Positions 21,500 through 30,347 of a DNA stretch of 43,713 nt are shown here, piece after piece (the stretch's first letter is position 1; every line of letters begins with the position of its first letter). The translations under genes and the position numbers were made by a program. Location of the stretch: positions 1 through 43,713 of the forward strand of contig JAKSOW010000013.1 in assembly GCA_024405395.1 (NCBI GenBank), read 5' to 3'. Origin of the DNA: Kiritimatiellia bacterium. GTDB lineage: Bacteria > Verrucomicrobiota > Kiritimatiellia > RFP12 > UBA1067. The notes under the pieces were generated by a model that was given only the letters and a program-made list of their open reading frames with translations, did no database searches and was not told the DNA's origin.

Positions 21500-22690
21500 T
21501 CACCTTCTTGCCCTGGAATGGCCTGCGTAGTTGCAGATGTGGTTGACGGCTTCCGTGAAGTTGCCGGAGCCCTTGAGGATCTCGATGTCCACGCGCAGGT
21601 AGTAGCACGGCACGGCCGTCGACTCCAGGCGCGGAAAACGCACGGCGTCCTTTTCGGTGGTGATGAGCGCGTCACACTTGAGGTTGGCGGACCGGTTCAG
21701 GGCGTAGATGATCTCGGAGGCGTCATAGCGGTGGTGGTCGGCATAGCGTTCGCACCAGATCACCTTCGCGCCCAGACGGCGCAGGGAATCCTCGAATCCC
21801 TGCGGCACGGCAATGCCCGAAAGCGTGGCCAACGTCTTGCCCTTGAGCCAGGACAGCGGGAGCTCTTCGCGGCTCCACACGTCCTTGAGCACACGCGGCG
21901 CATGGCGGCATTCGATGATCTCGGCCTTGGTGTTGTACTCGCGCACTTCCTTGACGACTTCCGAGTTGTCCTCTCCGCATTTGGTGAGGAAAATCACGTC
22001 CGCGCGCGCCAGATGCTTTGCCGGCTCGCGCAGCACGCCGCGCGGCAGCATGTGGCCGTTGCCCACGGGATTCGTGCGGTCGACCAGCACAACCTCAAGC
22101 GAATGCTTGAGCCGCTGATACTGGAAGCCGTCATCGAGAATGAGCGTATCGCATCCGAAATGCGAAATGGCGTAGCGGCCGGACTTGACGCGATTGCGGT
22201 CCACCAGCACGCAGACGCCCGGCAGATTGGAGGCGAGCATGTAGGGTTCGTCGCCGCCCACGGCGGAGTCCACCAGAATCTGGCGTCCATTCGAGACGAT
22301 CACGGGCTTCTCGATCACCTGCTTGAAGGCACGCTCCCACCAGGGCGCTTCCTTTCGGCGATAACCGCGCGAGAGGATGGCCACTTTGCGTCCGGCCTTG
22401 GTGAGCTCGCGCGCGAAGATCTCGGTAACGGGCGTCTTGCCCGTGCCGCCCGCCGTGACGTTGCCGATGGAGATGACCTGGCACCCCAGCGGGAAGCGGC
22501 GCAGCACGCCGATGTCGTAGAGGAAATAGCGCACCTTGACGACGGCGCGGAATATCTGCGAGACGCCCCACAGGAATCCCAGCAGCAGCCGCATCGGCAG
22601 GGGCTGATTCTGGTCCGCCCCCTTTTGCTGGATCACCTTCACGAGCGCGTGTTCCAGGCGCTCCACGTATTTGACTTTTTCCTTGCGCAA
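21500..22690 (-). CDS. lpxK: Tetraacyldisaccharide 4'-kinase
   Basis: This 396-aa enzyme adds the 4' phosphate to the lipid A precursor at the inner membrane. The P-loop GNVTAGGTGKTPV is the LpxK form, followed by LSRGYRRK, GDEPYMLA, LDDGFQYQRL and LTTEKDAVRFP-like TTEKDAVRFP. No ATG fits the N-terminus: a TTG at 22690, 9 nt after AGGA and just past the ricT stop, is preferred, with a GTG at 22666 as the alternative. The open frame to 22876 overlaps ricT and is rejected. A single hydrophobic stretch near the N-terminus (LPMRLLLGFLWGVSQIF) fits membrane anchoring. Confidence 0.9.
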   Translation of the reverse strand: MRKEKVKYVERLEHALVKVIQQKGADQNQPLPMRLLLGFLWGVSQIFRAVVKVRYFLYDIGVLRRFPLGCQVISIGNVTAGGTGKTPVTEIFARELTKAGRKVAILSRGYRRKEAPWWERAFKQVIEKPVIVSNGRQILVDSAVGGDEPYMLASNLPGVCVLVDRNRVKSGRYAISHFGCDTLILDDGFQYQRLKHSLEVVLVDRTNPVGNGHMLPRGVLREPAKHLARADVIFLTKCGEDNSEVVKEVREYNTKAEIIECRHAPRVLKDVWSREELPLSWLKGKTLATLSGIAVPQGFEDSLRRLGAKVIWCERYADHHRYDASEIIYALNRSANLKCDALITTEKDAVRFPRLESTAVPCYYLRVDIEILKGSGNFTEAVNHICNYAGHSRARR

Positions 22691-22694
22691 ATCT

Positions 22695-23372
22695 TCAGTT
22701 CCTGTTTTGGCAGTTCTGCTCGCACGTTTTCGGATCCTCAAACGCCAGACAGCACTTGAAACGTCCGCAAATGCCATTCTGGCTCCCGGGTGAGACGCCA
22801 AGGCCCCGCACCCGTTCGGCCGTAAGTCCCTGGGGATAGCGCGTCTGCCAGCAGGTGCAGCAACAGGCTCTGCCACAGGGCCCCAAGGCTCCAGTCAGGG
22901 CGACCTCATCGCGCGGCCCCAGCTGCCAGGCATTCACCGTAACGCCGAACAGGCGCCGCAATTCCGCGCACGGACGCGAAAGATCCGGCCGCAAGACGGG
23001 TGAGGTGAATCGGATGAAAAGGCGTTCGCGGCCAAACGAGAGGCGCTTGTGCAGAATCTCCAGCTGAGCGCCCTCCGCCGTGGCCAGCTTCAGGAATGTC
23101 ACGCACATGGACTCCGCCAACTCCGCATTGGCCTGCAGACGGGCCTCGTCTGCCGCCATCAGCGGCCGGATGAGGCGAAAACCCGGAATGCGCTCGCCAT
23201 GCAGGCTCGGGTCATAGGCCTGCGCCATCTTCACTTCCGCGACATCTTCGCCGTAGTCGAGCTTGACCAGGCACTTGGTGCCAGCCGGCGAGTCATAGCC
23301 TTCGGGAAGTCCCACCAGAAAGACACCCTTCTCGGGCATCATCACGCGGGCCACTTCGGGGATATCGCTCAT
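22695..23372 (-). CDS. PSP1-domain protein, RicT/YaaT-like
   Basis: This 225-aa protein carries the PSP1 domain with its cysteine clusters: GPCGRACCCTC (C166, C170-172, C174) and NGICGRFKCCLAFE (C202, C207, C208), plus C217 and C221 at the end. In Bacillus subtilis, YaaT (RicT) joins YmcA and YlbF in an Fe-S complex affecting RNase Y and sporulation. Partner genes are not seen here. Pairing with holB is a known neighbourhood in Firmicutes and is kept here: its ATG overlaps the holB stop (ATGA). Confidence 0.88.
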   Translation of the reverse strand: MSDIPEVARVMMPEKGVFLVGLPEGYDSPAGTKCLVKLDYGEDVAEVKMAQAYDPSLHGERIPGFRLIRPLMAADEARLQANAELAESMCVTFLKLATAEGAQLEILHKRLSFGRERLFIRFTSPVLRPDLSRPCAELRRLFGVTVNAWQLGPRDEVALTGALGPCGRACCCTCWQTRYPQGLTAERVRGLGVSPGSQNGICGRFKCCLAFEDPKTCEQNCQNRN

Positions 23373-24325
23373 TTCGCCTCCGTGCCGAATTCCACACGGT
23401 CAGTGAAGGCGAAAAGCACGGCGGCCTCGTTCATGTTTCGCTCAAATGAAGCCGCCAGGGCCTCAACGGCCTCGACATTGCGCAGAGCCTGGGCGCGCGA
23501 AAGCCGGGCCGCGCGTGCCGCCAACAGGGTTTTGTAGGGCGCATTGGCAAGGGGCGCCTCTTCTCCGGCACACCGAATCACAGCCAGATCGCGAAACCAG
23601 CTCAGCACCGACAGGCAGAAATCGGCGCGGAATTCGCGATAACGTGCGGCGACAAGCGCCTGGAACTGGTCCTTGGTCGTCTCCTCGCCGGCCGTCTCCT
23701 CCTCCGCGGCCCCCACTTCCTCCTTGACGAGCTCTTCGGCCTTTTCGCCAAGTTCCTTGAGCAGCTCCGCCAGCCGCATGGCCGCAGCGGCCTTCGCGGT
23801 AACGCCATTGAGACGCTCCGCCGAAAGAATCTTCAGCACGCGCGACTGCCAGGGGTCACGCAGACGGCGCCCGCCCATACGGGCCAGGTCAATCCGCTGG
23901 CAGCGGGAGACGATGGTCGGCAGAAGCTGTTCGCAGGAATCCGTGAGCAGCAGGAAGATGGTGTTGGGGGTGGGCTCCTCCAGCGTCTTCAGAAAGGCAT
24001 TGGCCCCTTCCTTCTTCAGACGATCCGCGCCCACGATCACGCCCGCCTTCCAGCCCCCGGCAAAGGCCGTCTGCGTCATGGGGTCGACAATGCGGGTACG
24101 CATCGCCTCCACGGAAATCACGCGGCTTTTGAGTTCGGGCAACAGCCAATGGATGTCCGGATGCGCACGATCCCGCACCCGTTCTTCGCCGAAGAGCTTC
24201 TCAAGAACCCGATAGGCGAATTCCAGCGCCTCGCCGCGAATGTCGCCCACGACCAAATAGCCATGGGCGGCACGCCCTTCATCCAGGGCGCGTGAAACAA
24301 GCGTATAGGCCTCTTCGAGCTCCAT
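23369..24325 (-). CDS. holB: DNA polymerase III delta' subunit
   Basis: This 318-aa protein is a clamp-loader component. Recognisable parts are HPDIHWLLPE, a stretch like RTRIVDPMTQTAFAGGWKAG, the conserved ANAFLKTLEEPTPNTIFLL, and TIVSRCQRIDLAR (the SRC motif). As in other delta' subunits the Walker A is degenerate. The C-terminal half (from ~200) is helical and less conserved. The start at 24325 is 6 nt from the preceding isomerase stop. Confidence 0.88.
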   Translation of the reverse strand: MELEEAYTLVSRALDEGRAAHGYLVVGDIRGEALEFAYRVLEKLFGEERVRDRAHPDIHWLLPELKSRVISVEAMRTRIVDPMTQTAFAGGWKAGVIVGADRLKKEGANAFLKTLEEPTPNTIFLLLTDSCEQLLPTIVSRCQRIDLARMGGRRLRDPWQSRVLKILSAERLNGVTAKAAAAMRLAELLKELGEKAEELVKEEVGAAEEETAGEETTKDQFQALVAARYREFRADFCLSVLSWFRDLAVIRCAGEEAPLANAPYKTLLAARAARLSRAQALRNVEAVEALAASFERNMNEAAVLFAFTDRVEFGTEAK

Positions 24326-24331
24326 CTTCCC

Positions 24332-25198
24332 TTAACCGATGGCACGGATGCGCTGTACGGCCAATGCGATGTCGCCGGCGCGGTCGTTGCCGGCTTCGCG
24401 CTCGACGGCGCCATAGCCCGTGAAGCCGATCTCGTCCAGCGCCTTCAGGAAGGCAGGCGCATTCACCTGGCCTTCGCCCCAGGGCACTTCCGCGCCCCAC
24501 TCCCCGGGCTTGGCGGCATAATTGCCGTCCTTGTAGTGAAGATGCTTGATCCACGGCGCCAGCGTCTTGACGGCGGAGACAGGTTCGCCCATGCCGTAGA
24601 GGATGATGTTGGCGGGGTCCAGGTTGACGTAGATGCCCTCATGCTTGGAGAGGAACTCGGCAAGATGCTCGGGCTTCTCCTGTCCGGTCTCGAGGATGAG
24701 CTGCACGCCATTCTCGCCGCAGGTGTCGCGGATGAACGACACGCGATCGACGAACTTCGCCAGCAGCGCGGGGTCGCTCTCGTCCAGGAAGCCCGCATGC
24801 AGCATGAAATACGGCGCCTTCCATTCGGCGGAGAGCCTGATGGCCTTCACGATGAGGCCCTTGTTCTCCTCCCAGTGCGCATCCGGCATGATGCCGCCCG
24901 TCTGGCGGATGGTCTCGAGCGTCGTGTAGTCCTCATAGCGCGAGTTGAACATGGACGAGCAGAGCGTCCATTCGCCCGAGGCGAGCAGCGCCTCAACCTG
25001 CGCGCGCTGCACGTCAATGGGGTCAACGGCCTCGGAGCCGCCAGAAGTCTCGCCGGCCGCGCCCGGCACCACGGCGTTGGGGTCGATGAACGGCGTGAGG
25101 GCCAGCTGAATGTGGTCCACGCCGATCTTCTTCATCTCCGCCGCCACGTCCTTGACGGACTTGCGATAGCTCCAACTGCAAACCGAAACGTTCTTCAT
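24332..25198 (-). CDS. Sugar phosphate isomerase/epimerase-like TIM-barrel protein
   Basis: This 288-aa protein belongs to the xylose isomerase-like/AP endonuclease 2 barrel family (PF01261). Motifs that place the metal site are LILETGQE, YVNLDPANII, HLHYKDG and GYGAVEREAG. Members interconvert keto and aldo sugars or epimerise them, often together with Gfo/Idh/MocA dehydrogenases. The gene directly upstream is such a dehydrogenase and overlaps it by 4 nt (ATGA), which supports a shared pathway. The substrate, for example inositol or a 3-keto sugar, cannot be read from the sequence. Confidence 0.83.
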   Translation of the reverse strand: MKNVSVCSWSYRKSVKDVAAEMKKIGVDHIQLALTPFIDPNAVVPGAAGETSGGSEAVDPIDVQRAQVEALLASGEWTLCSSMFNSRYEDYTTLETIRQTGGIMPDAHWEENKGLIVKAIRLSAEWKAPYFMLHAGFLDESDPALLAKFVDRVSFIRDTCGENGVQLILETGQEKPEHLAEFLSKHEGIYVNLDPANIILYGMGEPVSAVKTLAPWIKHLHYKDGNYAAKPGEWGAEVPWGEGQVNAPAFLKALDEIGFTGYGAVEREAGNDRAGDIALAVQRIRAIG

Positions 25199-26211
25199 GC
25201 CTTCACCGCCTTTCCATTCTGCTTGGCGCTCTTCTTCTCCGCGTCGACAATCGCCACGGAATCACGTGCCTCCTTGGCGCAGAAAGGAGCTTCGCCCTTT
25301 CCGTTTGTCCAGGCCAGGAAAGCCTTGAGCTCGCGCATATAGCCATCTTCAGCCGAGAACTTCGGCGTAAAGGGCTTGCCCTTCTCGGGATAGACCAGGA
25401 ACGCGTCCTTGCGGCGCGTGTCCAGCACAATGGTGGCCTTCTCGAAGACAAGACGCATATTGGCCTCGAAGACGAACGTGGGCGAGCATCCCCAATCGCC
25501 GATGCCCGTGACCACCTTGTCGTCGTAGAGGTAAGTCGTGGAGATGTGGTCCATCACCCCATCCGCCATCAGGTGCGCACGGCTGCAGACGGCCTTGGGC
25601 ATGCCAAACCACCAATGGACGAGATCCGTGTCATGGATGTGGAGATCAAGCGCAACGCCGCCCGACTTGGATTCGTCGAGGAACCAGGACTTCCCGCCGC
25701 CCGCGCTCCAGCCCGGCGTCATCGAATAGCGGCCGAATTCCGCGGCCTTGACTTTCCCGTACTTGCCGGAGTCGATGACGTCCTTCACCCAGACGTGCTC
25801 GTTCTGGAAGCGGAGGCACTGGGCGATCATGAGCTTGCGCCCCGCCTTCTTCGCGGCGGTGAGCATCATGTCGCAGGTCTTGGCGTCAACGGCCATGGGC
25901 TTCTCGCAGAGGACGTCCTTGCCGGCCTTGAGCGCGGCGGCCGTCATGGTGGGGTGGAGCGGCGTAGGCAGCGTGATGTCCACGATGTCGACATCCGCCT
26001 CGGCCAGCATCTTGTCGAAGCTGTCGTAGATGGCGATGCCCGTGAAGTCCGTGGACTGGTCGGCGCACTTGCCGTTGCCCTGGACCTTGTTCGTCAGCTG
26101 GGCCAGGTTGGAATCGCAGATCGCCGCGACCTTCGCCCCCTTGATCTTCTTCCAATTCCCATAATGGGTGCGGCCCATGAAGCCAAACCCGACAATCGCG
26201 ACTTTTTTCAT
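25195..26211 (-). CDS. Gfo/Idh/MocA family oxidoreductase
   Basis: This 338-aa NAD(P)-dependent dehydrogenase has the Rossmann motif VAIVGFGFMGRTH at the N-terminus, DIVDITLPTPLH and CEKPMAV (the family EKP motif), and SGGVALDLHIHDTDLVHW (catalytic His region). Members oxidise or reduce sugars and cyclitols. AAGGAG stands 7 nt before the ATG, and the start also overlaps the rlmN stop (ATGA). A partnership with the next gene, the isomerase, is likely. Confidence 0.9.
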   Translation of the reverse strand: MKKVAIVGFGFMGRTHYGNWKKIKGAKVAAICDSNLAQLTNKVQGNGKCADQSTDFTGIAIYDSFDKMLAEADVDIVDITLPTPLHPTMTAAALKAGKDVLCEKPMAVDAKTCDMMLTAAKKAGRKLMIAQCLRFQNEHVWVKDVIDSGKYGKVKAAEFGRYSMTPGWSAGGGKSWFLDESKSGGVALDLHIHDTDLVHWWFGMPKAVCSRAHLMADGVMDHISTTYLYDDKVVTGIGDWGCSPTFVFEANMRLVFEKATIVLDTRRKDAFLVYPEKGKPFTPKFSAEDGYMRELKAFLAWTNGKGEAPFCAKEARDSVAIVDAEKKSAKQNGKAVKA

Positions 26212-27329
26212 TGCGGAGCTCCTTGTTGAGAGGATGTCTTATCGTTGAGATTGCGCAGACGCAGCTGCCCGCAGGCGGCATTGGCGTCCTTGCCGCGGCT
26301 ACGGCGCAGCATCGTCTGGATATGCGCCTTCATAAGCACGTCGAGGAACGCAAGCTGGGTGGCTTCGGACGGCGTCTTCATGTCCGGCCGATGATCAACC
26401 GGAGAGAGAGGGATGAGGTTCACCTTGCACGACGGCAGACGCTTGAGGCGGCGCACCAGCTCCTCAGCGCAGGCGCGCGAATCGTTGAAGTCCTTGACCA
26501 TCGTGTATTCAAAGGTGATCACCCGTCCGGTTTGGCGCGTGTAGGCGGCACAGGCATCCAGCAGCTCGTCGATGGGCCAGCGTTTGTTTACCGGCATCAG
26601 CTGCGAACGCAGCTCGTCGTTCGGCGCATGAAGCGAGACGGAAAGCTCGAACTGCAGCCCCTCGGCCGCGAGCTTTGCGAAGCCCGGCACGATGCCGCAG
26701 GTGGAAAGCGTGATGTGGCGCGCGCCCAGATTGGGGCCTTTCCCCGCATTGAGGATCTTGAGCGCCTTCAGCGTCTCGTCGTAGTTGGCGAACGGCTCGC
26801 CCATGCCCATCACCACCAGGTTGGTGAGGCAAAGCCCCGATCCCTGGCGCTTATTCTCCGGCGTGGCGAAGAGATGCTGCGCCGTCATCACCTCGCCGAC
26901 GATTTCGTCTGCCGTGAGCGAACGCACGAGCCCCCGACTGCCGCTCGCGCAGAACGCACACCCCATGGCGCAGCCCACCTGCGAGGAGACGCACTGCGTG
27001 AGGCGCGTCAAGGCATTCTCGCCGGAGGCGGCCCTGCCATACGCGGGAATGACCACGGTCTCTATGCTGTTGCCGTCCTGAAGGCCCAGAAGCAGCTTCT
27101 CGGTGCCGTCCTCAGCCTTGGCGCGCTCCAGCACGGTGGGCGGCACAAGCGGAAACTCCGCCTTCAGCGTTTCGCGGAAATCCTTCGGCAGCGTGGTCGC
27201 TTGATCCCAGTCCCAGATGTAGTCGCGATAGAGCGCCTGCACAATCTGATCGCCGCGAAACGCGCGCAGACCACGGTCCTTGAGCAGCGGCTTCCACTCA
27301 TCGGGATGGACACTCCAGGCGGGAATCAT
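26208..27329 (-). CDS. rlmN: 23S rRNA/tRNA adenine-C2 methyltransferase RlmN
   Basis: This 373-aa radical SAM enzyme methylates A2503 of 23S rRNA and A37 of some tRNAs. The cluster cysteines are C120, C124, C127 in VGCAMGCAFCASG. The two reaction cysteines correspond to C113 (TQCVSSQ) and C353 (ACGQLR). MGMGEPFANYDE and STCGIVPG are further family motifs. Its start overlaps the TetR stop (ATGA). The C-terminus after ACGQLR is 20 residues long. Confidence 0.95.
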   Translation of the reverse strand: MIPAWSVHPDEWKPLLKDRGLRAFRGDQIVQALYRDYIWDWDQATTLPKDFRETLKAEFPLVPPTVLERAKAEDGTEKLLLGLQDGNSIETVVIPAYGRAASGENALTRLTQCVSSQVGCAMGCAFCASGSRGLVRSLTADEIVGEVMTAQHLFATPENKRQGSGLCLTNLVVMGMGEPFANYDETLKALKILNAGKGPNLGARHITLSTCGIVPGFAKLAAEGLQFELSVSLHAPNDELRSQLMPVNKRWPIDELLDACAAYTRQTGRVITFEYTMVKDFNDSRACAEELVRRLKRLPSCKVNLIPLSPVDHRPDMKTPSEATQLAFLDVLMKAHIQTMLRRSRGKDANAACGQLRLRNLNDKTSSQQGAPQ

Positions 27330-27922
27330 CGACGCAGCCCCCTCAAAATGAGATCAATGCGGTCCAGCACTTCCGTCTGCACCGCGTCGTCGGAAAGCGT
27401 CAGACGCATGACAGCCGATTCGAAGATGGCGTAGATGGTCTCGGTGACAACGTCCGCATTGACGTCCGCACGGAACTCGCCGCGATGCACACCCCACACG
27501 ACGAGCGTGTGCAGCGTGCGCTTGAGGCCCATCGTGAAGCGCAGAATGCGGCGCGTCATGTCATAGCCGGCTCGGCGCTGCGTCATCACAAAGTCAATGA
27601 TCACGCTCATGAACTCGCGGTTGTCGAACAGCATGGCGGTAACGGCACCGCAGATGCGCATCAGCCGCATGTAGGCCGTCGTCTCGCTTCGGACGATCTC
27701 GGAATGCTTGGCGGCGATGCGCCCGATGAGCTCGGAAATGGCGTTGGCGAAGATCTGCCGCTTGTCGCGGAAATAGCGATACAGCACGGTGCGGGAGACA
27801 CCGCAGTTGGCCGCCAACATCTGAAACGTGACGTCCTGATACCCAACACGCGCGAAGAGCCTGATGGCCTTCGCGATGACGGCTTGCTTGCGGGCGCGAT
27901 GGTCTACCGAGAAGTTTGCCAT
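27326..27922 (-). CDS. TetR-family transcriptional regulator
   Basis: This 198-aa protein has a canonical N-terminal TetR helix-turn-helix: VIAKAIRLFARVGYQDVTF then MLAANCGVSRTVLYRYFRDK. The rest is an all-helical ligand domain of unknown specificity. It heads an eight-gene operon and is the only regulator coded in the window. Autoregulation is likely for the family but no clear operator palindrome was found in its leader. The ATG at 27922 is preceded by GGCGGGGATGAT. Confidence 0.9.
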   Translation of the reverse strand: MANFSVDHRARKQAVIAKAIRLFARVGYQDVTFQMLAANCGVSRTVLYRYFRDKRQIFANAISELIGRIAAKHSEIVRSETTAYMRLMRICGAVTAMLFDNREFMSVIIDFVMTQRRAGYDMTRRILRFTMGLKRTLHTLVVWGVHRGEFRADVNADVVTETIYAIFESAVMRLTLSDDAVQTEVLDRIDLILRGLRR

Positions 27923-27936
27923 ATCATCCCCGCCTG

Positions 27937-27995
27937 GTCTGTAAATTACGTCTGTTCACTGCCGACATTATACCAAAAGCGCCCCATCAGGTAAA
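27937..27995 (-). promoter_or_regulatory. Promoter of the tetR-rlmN-...-murJ operon
   Basis: On the minus strand TTTACC (27990-27995) and a perfect TATAAT (27967-27972) are 17 bp apart. The leader is about 38 nt and includes two direct GTCTGT copies (27937 and 27950, plus-strand reading) that could mark a regulator site. The promoter lies just after the GH2 stop codon. Confidence 0.7.
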
Positions 27996-28021
27996 GCGGC
28001 ACGCAGTTCCAAGCGAGGCGC

Positions 28022-30334
28022 TCAGTATTCGTCCTGCAGCAGCTGTCGCACAGAGCTGAAGTCAAATGGCGGCAGGCCATAGAGATAGTGGTTTTCCATT
28101 TTATCCCCCGCCAGTTCGCTTTCCAGACGAAAGACGCCTTGCCCTTCCCACGGCAGCTCCCCCAGCTCCGCCACGCCATTGGCGGGTACGGTGAAGGTCT
28201 TTTCGAAGACGACACGGCCCGAAGCCTTGTCGGTAATGCGTGTGGTGCCAGCGATGGGCTGGCGCCTGTCATTGACGGCAAAAACTTTGTGATCGTCACG
28301 CACAATCACCACCGCATCGTGCGAACACTTGCGAATGGCGCCATAGGCGCGTTTGCGTCCGAAATAGTAGTCGACAACGCCATCCGAGAGAATGGGCCAG
28401 CCATCGCGCAGATTCCACCAGAGCAAGCCCCATGTGCGGCCTTTGCGTGTACGCGAAAGCTCGATCCAGGTCTTGAGTGCCTCGGCCTGCACAATCTGCG
28501 AGGCTTCGGCGAAATCCTCAAGTCCCTCCGGGCAGACGCCAAACAGGTTGGCCGTCTGGCGTGACATGAGCGCATTGCGTCCATGGGCCATGGGAAGCTG
28601 CTCGGGCCAGGAGATGGTGGATTTGCACGACCATTCGTCGTTGAAGTGGTTCTTGTCCGATTTATCGGGCCAGGGATAGAGTCCCCCGGGGGTCATCATA
28701 CGGCGCAGGGACTCGGGATTCGTGCAGCCATGGTATCCCGTTTCGCTGACGAACGTAGGCGCCGCCTTCATCCAGAAGTCACCCTTGTAGTACATGGCGC
28801 GCGGCCCCCAAAGATGATCCTGCGAAAGCGGGTCACCAGTACGCGTCTGCGCATTCCAGAGCGGCGACGAGGGCAGATAGGACGTGAGCGGGTCGAAATC
28901 GCGCAATACGCGCGGCAGAACTTCGCGGCTGATGCGATCCCTGGCCGGATCCGGCGCGCGTTCCCGCCACAAGGCCCCCACGGAGCGGTCCTGTTCGTTG
29001 TTGCCGCACCACAACGCCAGACACGGATGCGAACGAAGACGCAGAACGATGGCCCGGGCCTCTTCACTGATGGCCGCCGCAAAGCGGTCATTCTGCTCCG
29101 GCTCGACATTCCCCATCATGAAGTCCTGCCAAACGCAAATGCCGTTGGCGTCGCAGAAATCGTAGAAGGACTCGGTCTCGTAGACACCGCCGCCCCACAC
29201 GCGCACCATGTTGCAGTTGAGGTCCTTCAGCATCTCCAGGCATTTGGGCAAGAACTGCGCGTCACGTCCGTGGAGTGCGCTCATGGGCGACCAATCCGTG
29301 CCATGCATGTAAATGGGTTCGCCATTGACCACAAACCGGAACGTGCCCGGATGGGCCTCGTCGATGTAGTCCGCGCGCTCGAGTATGATGCTGCGCAACC
29401 CGATGCGGCGCGCATTGCGCGCAAGAACCTGCCCCTTCTCGTCCACCAGTTCGGCCACCGCATCGTAGAGCGGCTGTGCGCCCGCCGAACGCGGCCACCA
29501 GAGTTCGGCGTCATTCACGGTGAAGGAGTCGCGCGTCTGAAGATAACGAAGCGTATATTCCTTGGCGAAGGCCGTCTGCCCCTTGCGCGACAGGGAAAGG
29601 CGAAGTCGGGCCGAATGAAGGCGCGACCAGGGGACCAGAACCTGGCAGTCGACGCGCACGAACGCCGTCCTGGCCTTGGGGTCCGTCCGCACCACCATCC
29701 AGTGGACATCCCCAAAGCGCTCGGGCGACACCACGTCCAGGCACACATCCCGCCAGATGCCGGAAGAGACCAGACGCGGCATGATATCCCAGCCAAACAT
29801 GTGCTGGGCCTTTCGGATACCCTCCACATCCGTACCGCCTACCCGACTGCGTCCCAGCACCGGCAGCAGATCGCGGCCCAGCGGGCTGGCGATGTGCACG
29901 ACCAGCTCATTCTCCGGCTGCAGCTGATCGGTGACATCGAACACATGGGGAATGTACATGTTGGCGCTCGTGCCGATCACTTTGCCGTTGAGGCTGTAGG
30001 TGGCACGCGTGTCGACGCCCTCAAAGCGCAGCTGGGCCCTTTCACCCATCGCCAGTTCAGGCGCCTTAAATGTGCGGCTATAGCGCCATTCATACGCCTC
30101 ATAGCGAAAGACGGTGAACACGTTGGTACCGACTTCCAGGTTGGGGATGAGCCCTGCGGCGTACAGGGCGTCATGCGTATCACCGGGGACCTGAGCCGGA
30201 ATCTGCCGCCAGTCCCCGCCTTCCTGCTGGGGGCGGAACTCGAGTTTCCACGTTCCGTTTAGGGAGGCGGCAAAGGCAAGGAACGGCGTTGCCGCCAAGA
30301 ATATGCCAACCCGCCAACATCTAGGTATACGCAT
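28022..30334 (-). CDS. GH2 beta-mannosidase, secreted
   Basis: This 770-aa enzyme from the ATG at 30334 (AAGG 6 nt before) has a signal peptide (residues 1-22). The GH2 plan is clear: an N-terminal jelly roll (SLNGTWKLEFRP, WRYSRTFKAPE, LRFEGVDTRA), an immunoglobulin-like domain, then a TIM barrel from FRFVVNGEPIYMHGTDW. WCGNNEQDR carries the acid/base Glu447 in the form typical of beta-mannosidases, and FVSETGYHG gives the nucleophile Glu531. It would release mannose from mannan oligosaccharides. It is the last gene of the long kdsA-led cluster, 13 nt after the DUF362 gene, an unexpected partner for envelope genes. Confidence 0.87.
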   Translation of the reverse strand: MRIPRCWRVGIFLAATPFLAFAASLNGTWKLEFRPQQEGGDWRQIPAQVPGDTHDALYAAGLIPNLEVGTNVFTVFRYEAYEWRYSRTFKAPELAMGERAQLRFEGVDTRATYSLNGKVIGTSANMYIPHVFDVTDQLQPENELVVHIASPLGRDLLPVLGRSRVGGTDVEGIRKAQHMFGWDIMPRLVSSGIWRDVCLDVVSPERFGDVHWMVVRTDPKARTAFVRVDCQVLVPWSRLHSARLRLSLSRKGQTAFAKEYTLRYLQTRDSFTVNDAELWWPRSAGAQPLYDAVAELVDEKGQVLARNARRIGLRSIILERADYIDEAHPGTFRFVVNGEPIYMHGTDWSPMSALHGRDAQFLPKCLEMLKDLNCNMVRVWGGGVYETESFYDFCDANGICVWQDFMMGNVEPEQNDRFAAAISEEARAIVLRLRSHPCLALWCGNNEQDRSVGALWRERAPDPARDRISREVLPRVLRDFDPLTSYLPSSPLWNAQTRTGDPLSQDHLWGPRAMYYKGDFWMKAAPTFVSETGYHGCTNPESLRRMMTPGGLYPWPDKSDKNHFNDEWSCKSTISWPEQLPMAHGRNALMSRQTANLFGVCPEGLEDFAEASQIVQAEALKTWIELSRTRKGRTWGLLWWNLRDGWPILSDGVVDYYFGRKRAYGAIRKCSHDAVVIVRDDHKVFAVNDRRQPIAGTTRITDKASGRVVFEKTFTVPANGVAELGELPWEGQGVFRLESELAGDKMENHYLYGLPPFDFSSVRQLLQDEY

Positions 30335-30347
30335 GATGAGCCTTGTC

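Noticed and set aside
27973-28021. Possible terminator after the GH2 gene (AGCGCC with GGCGCT, then TTTT)
   Set aside because: The loop would be over 30 nt and the stem only 6 bp, and it overlaps the promoter of the tetR operon; too weak to call.
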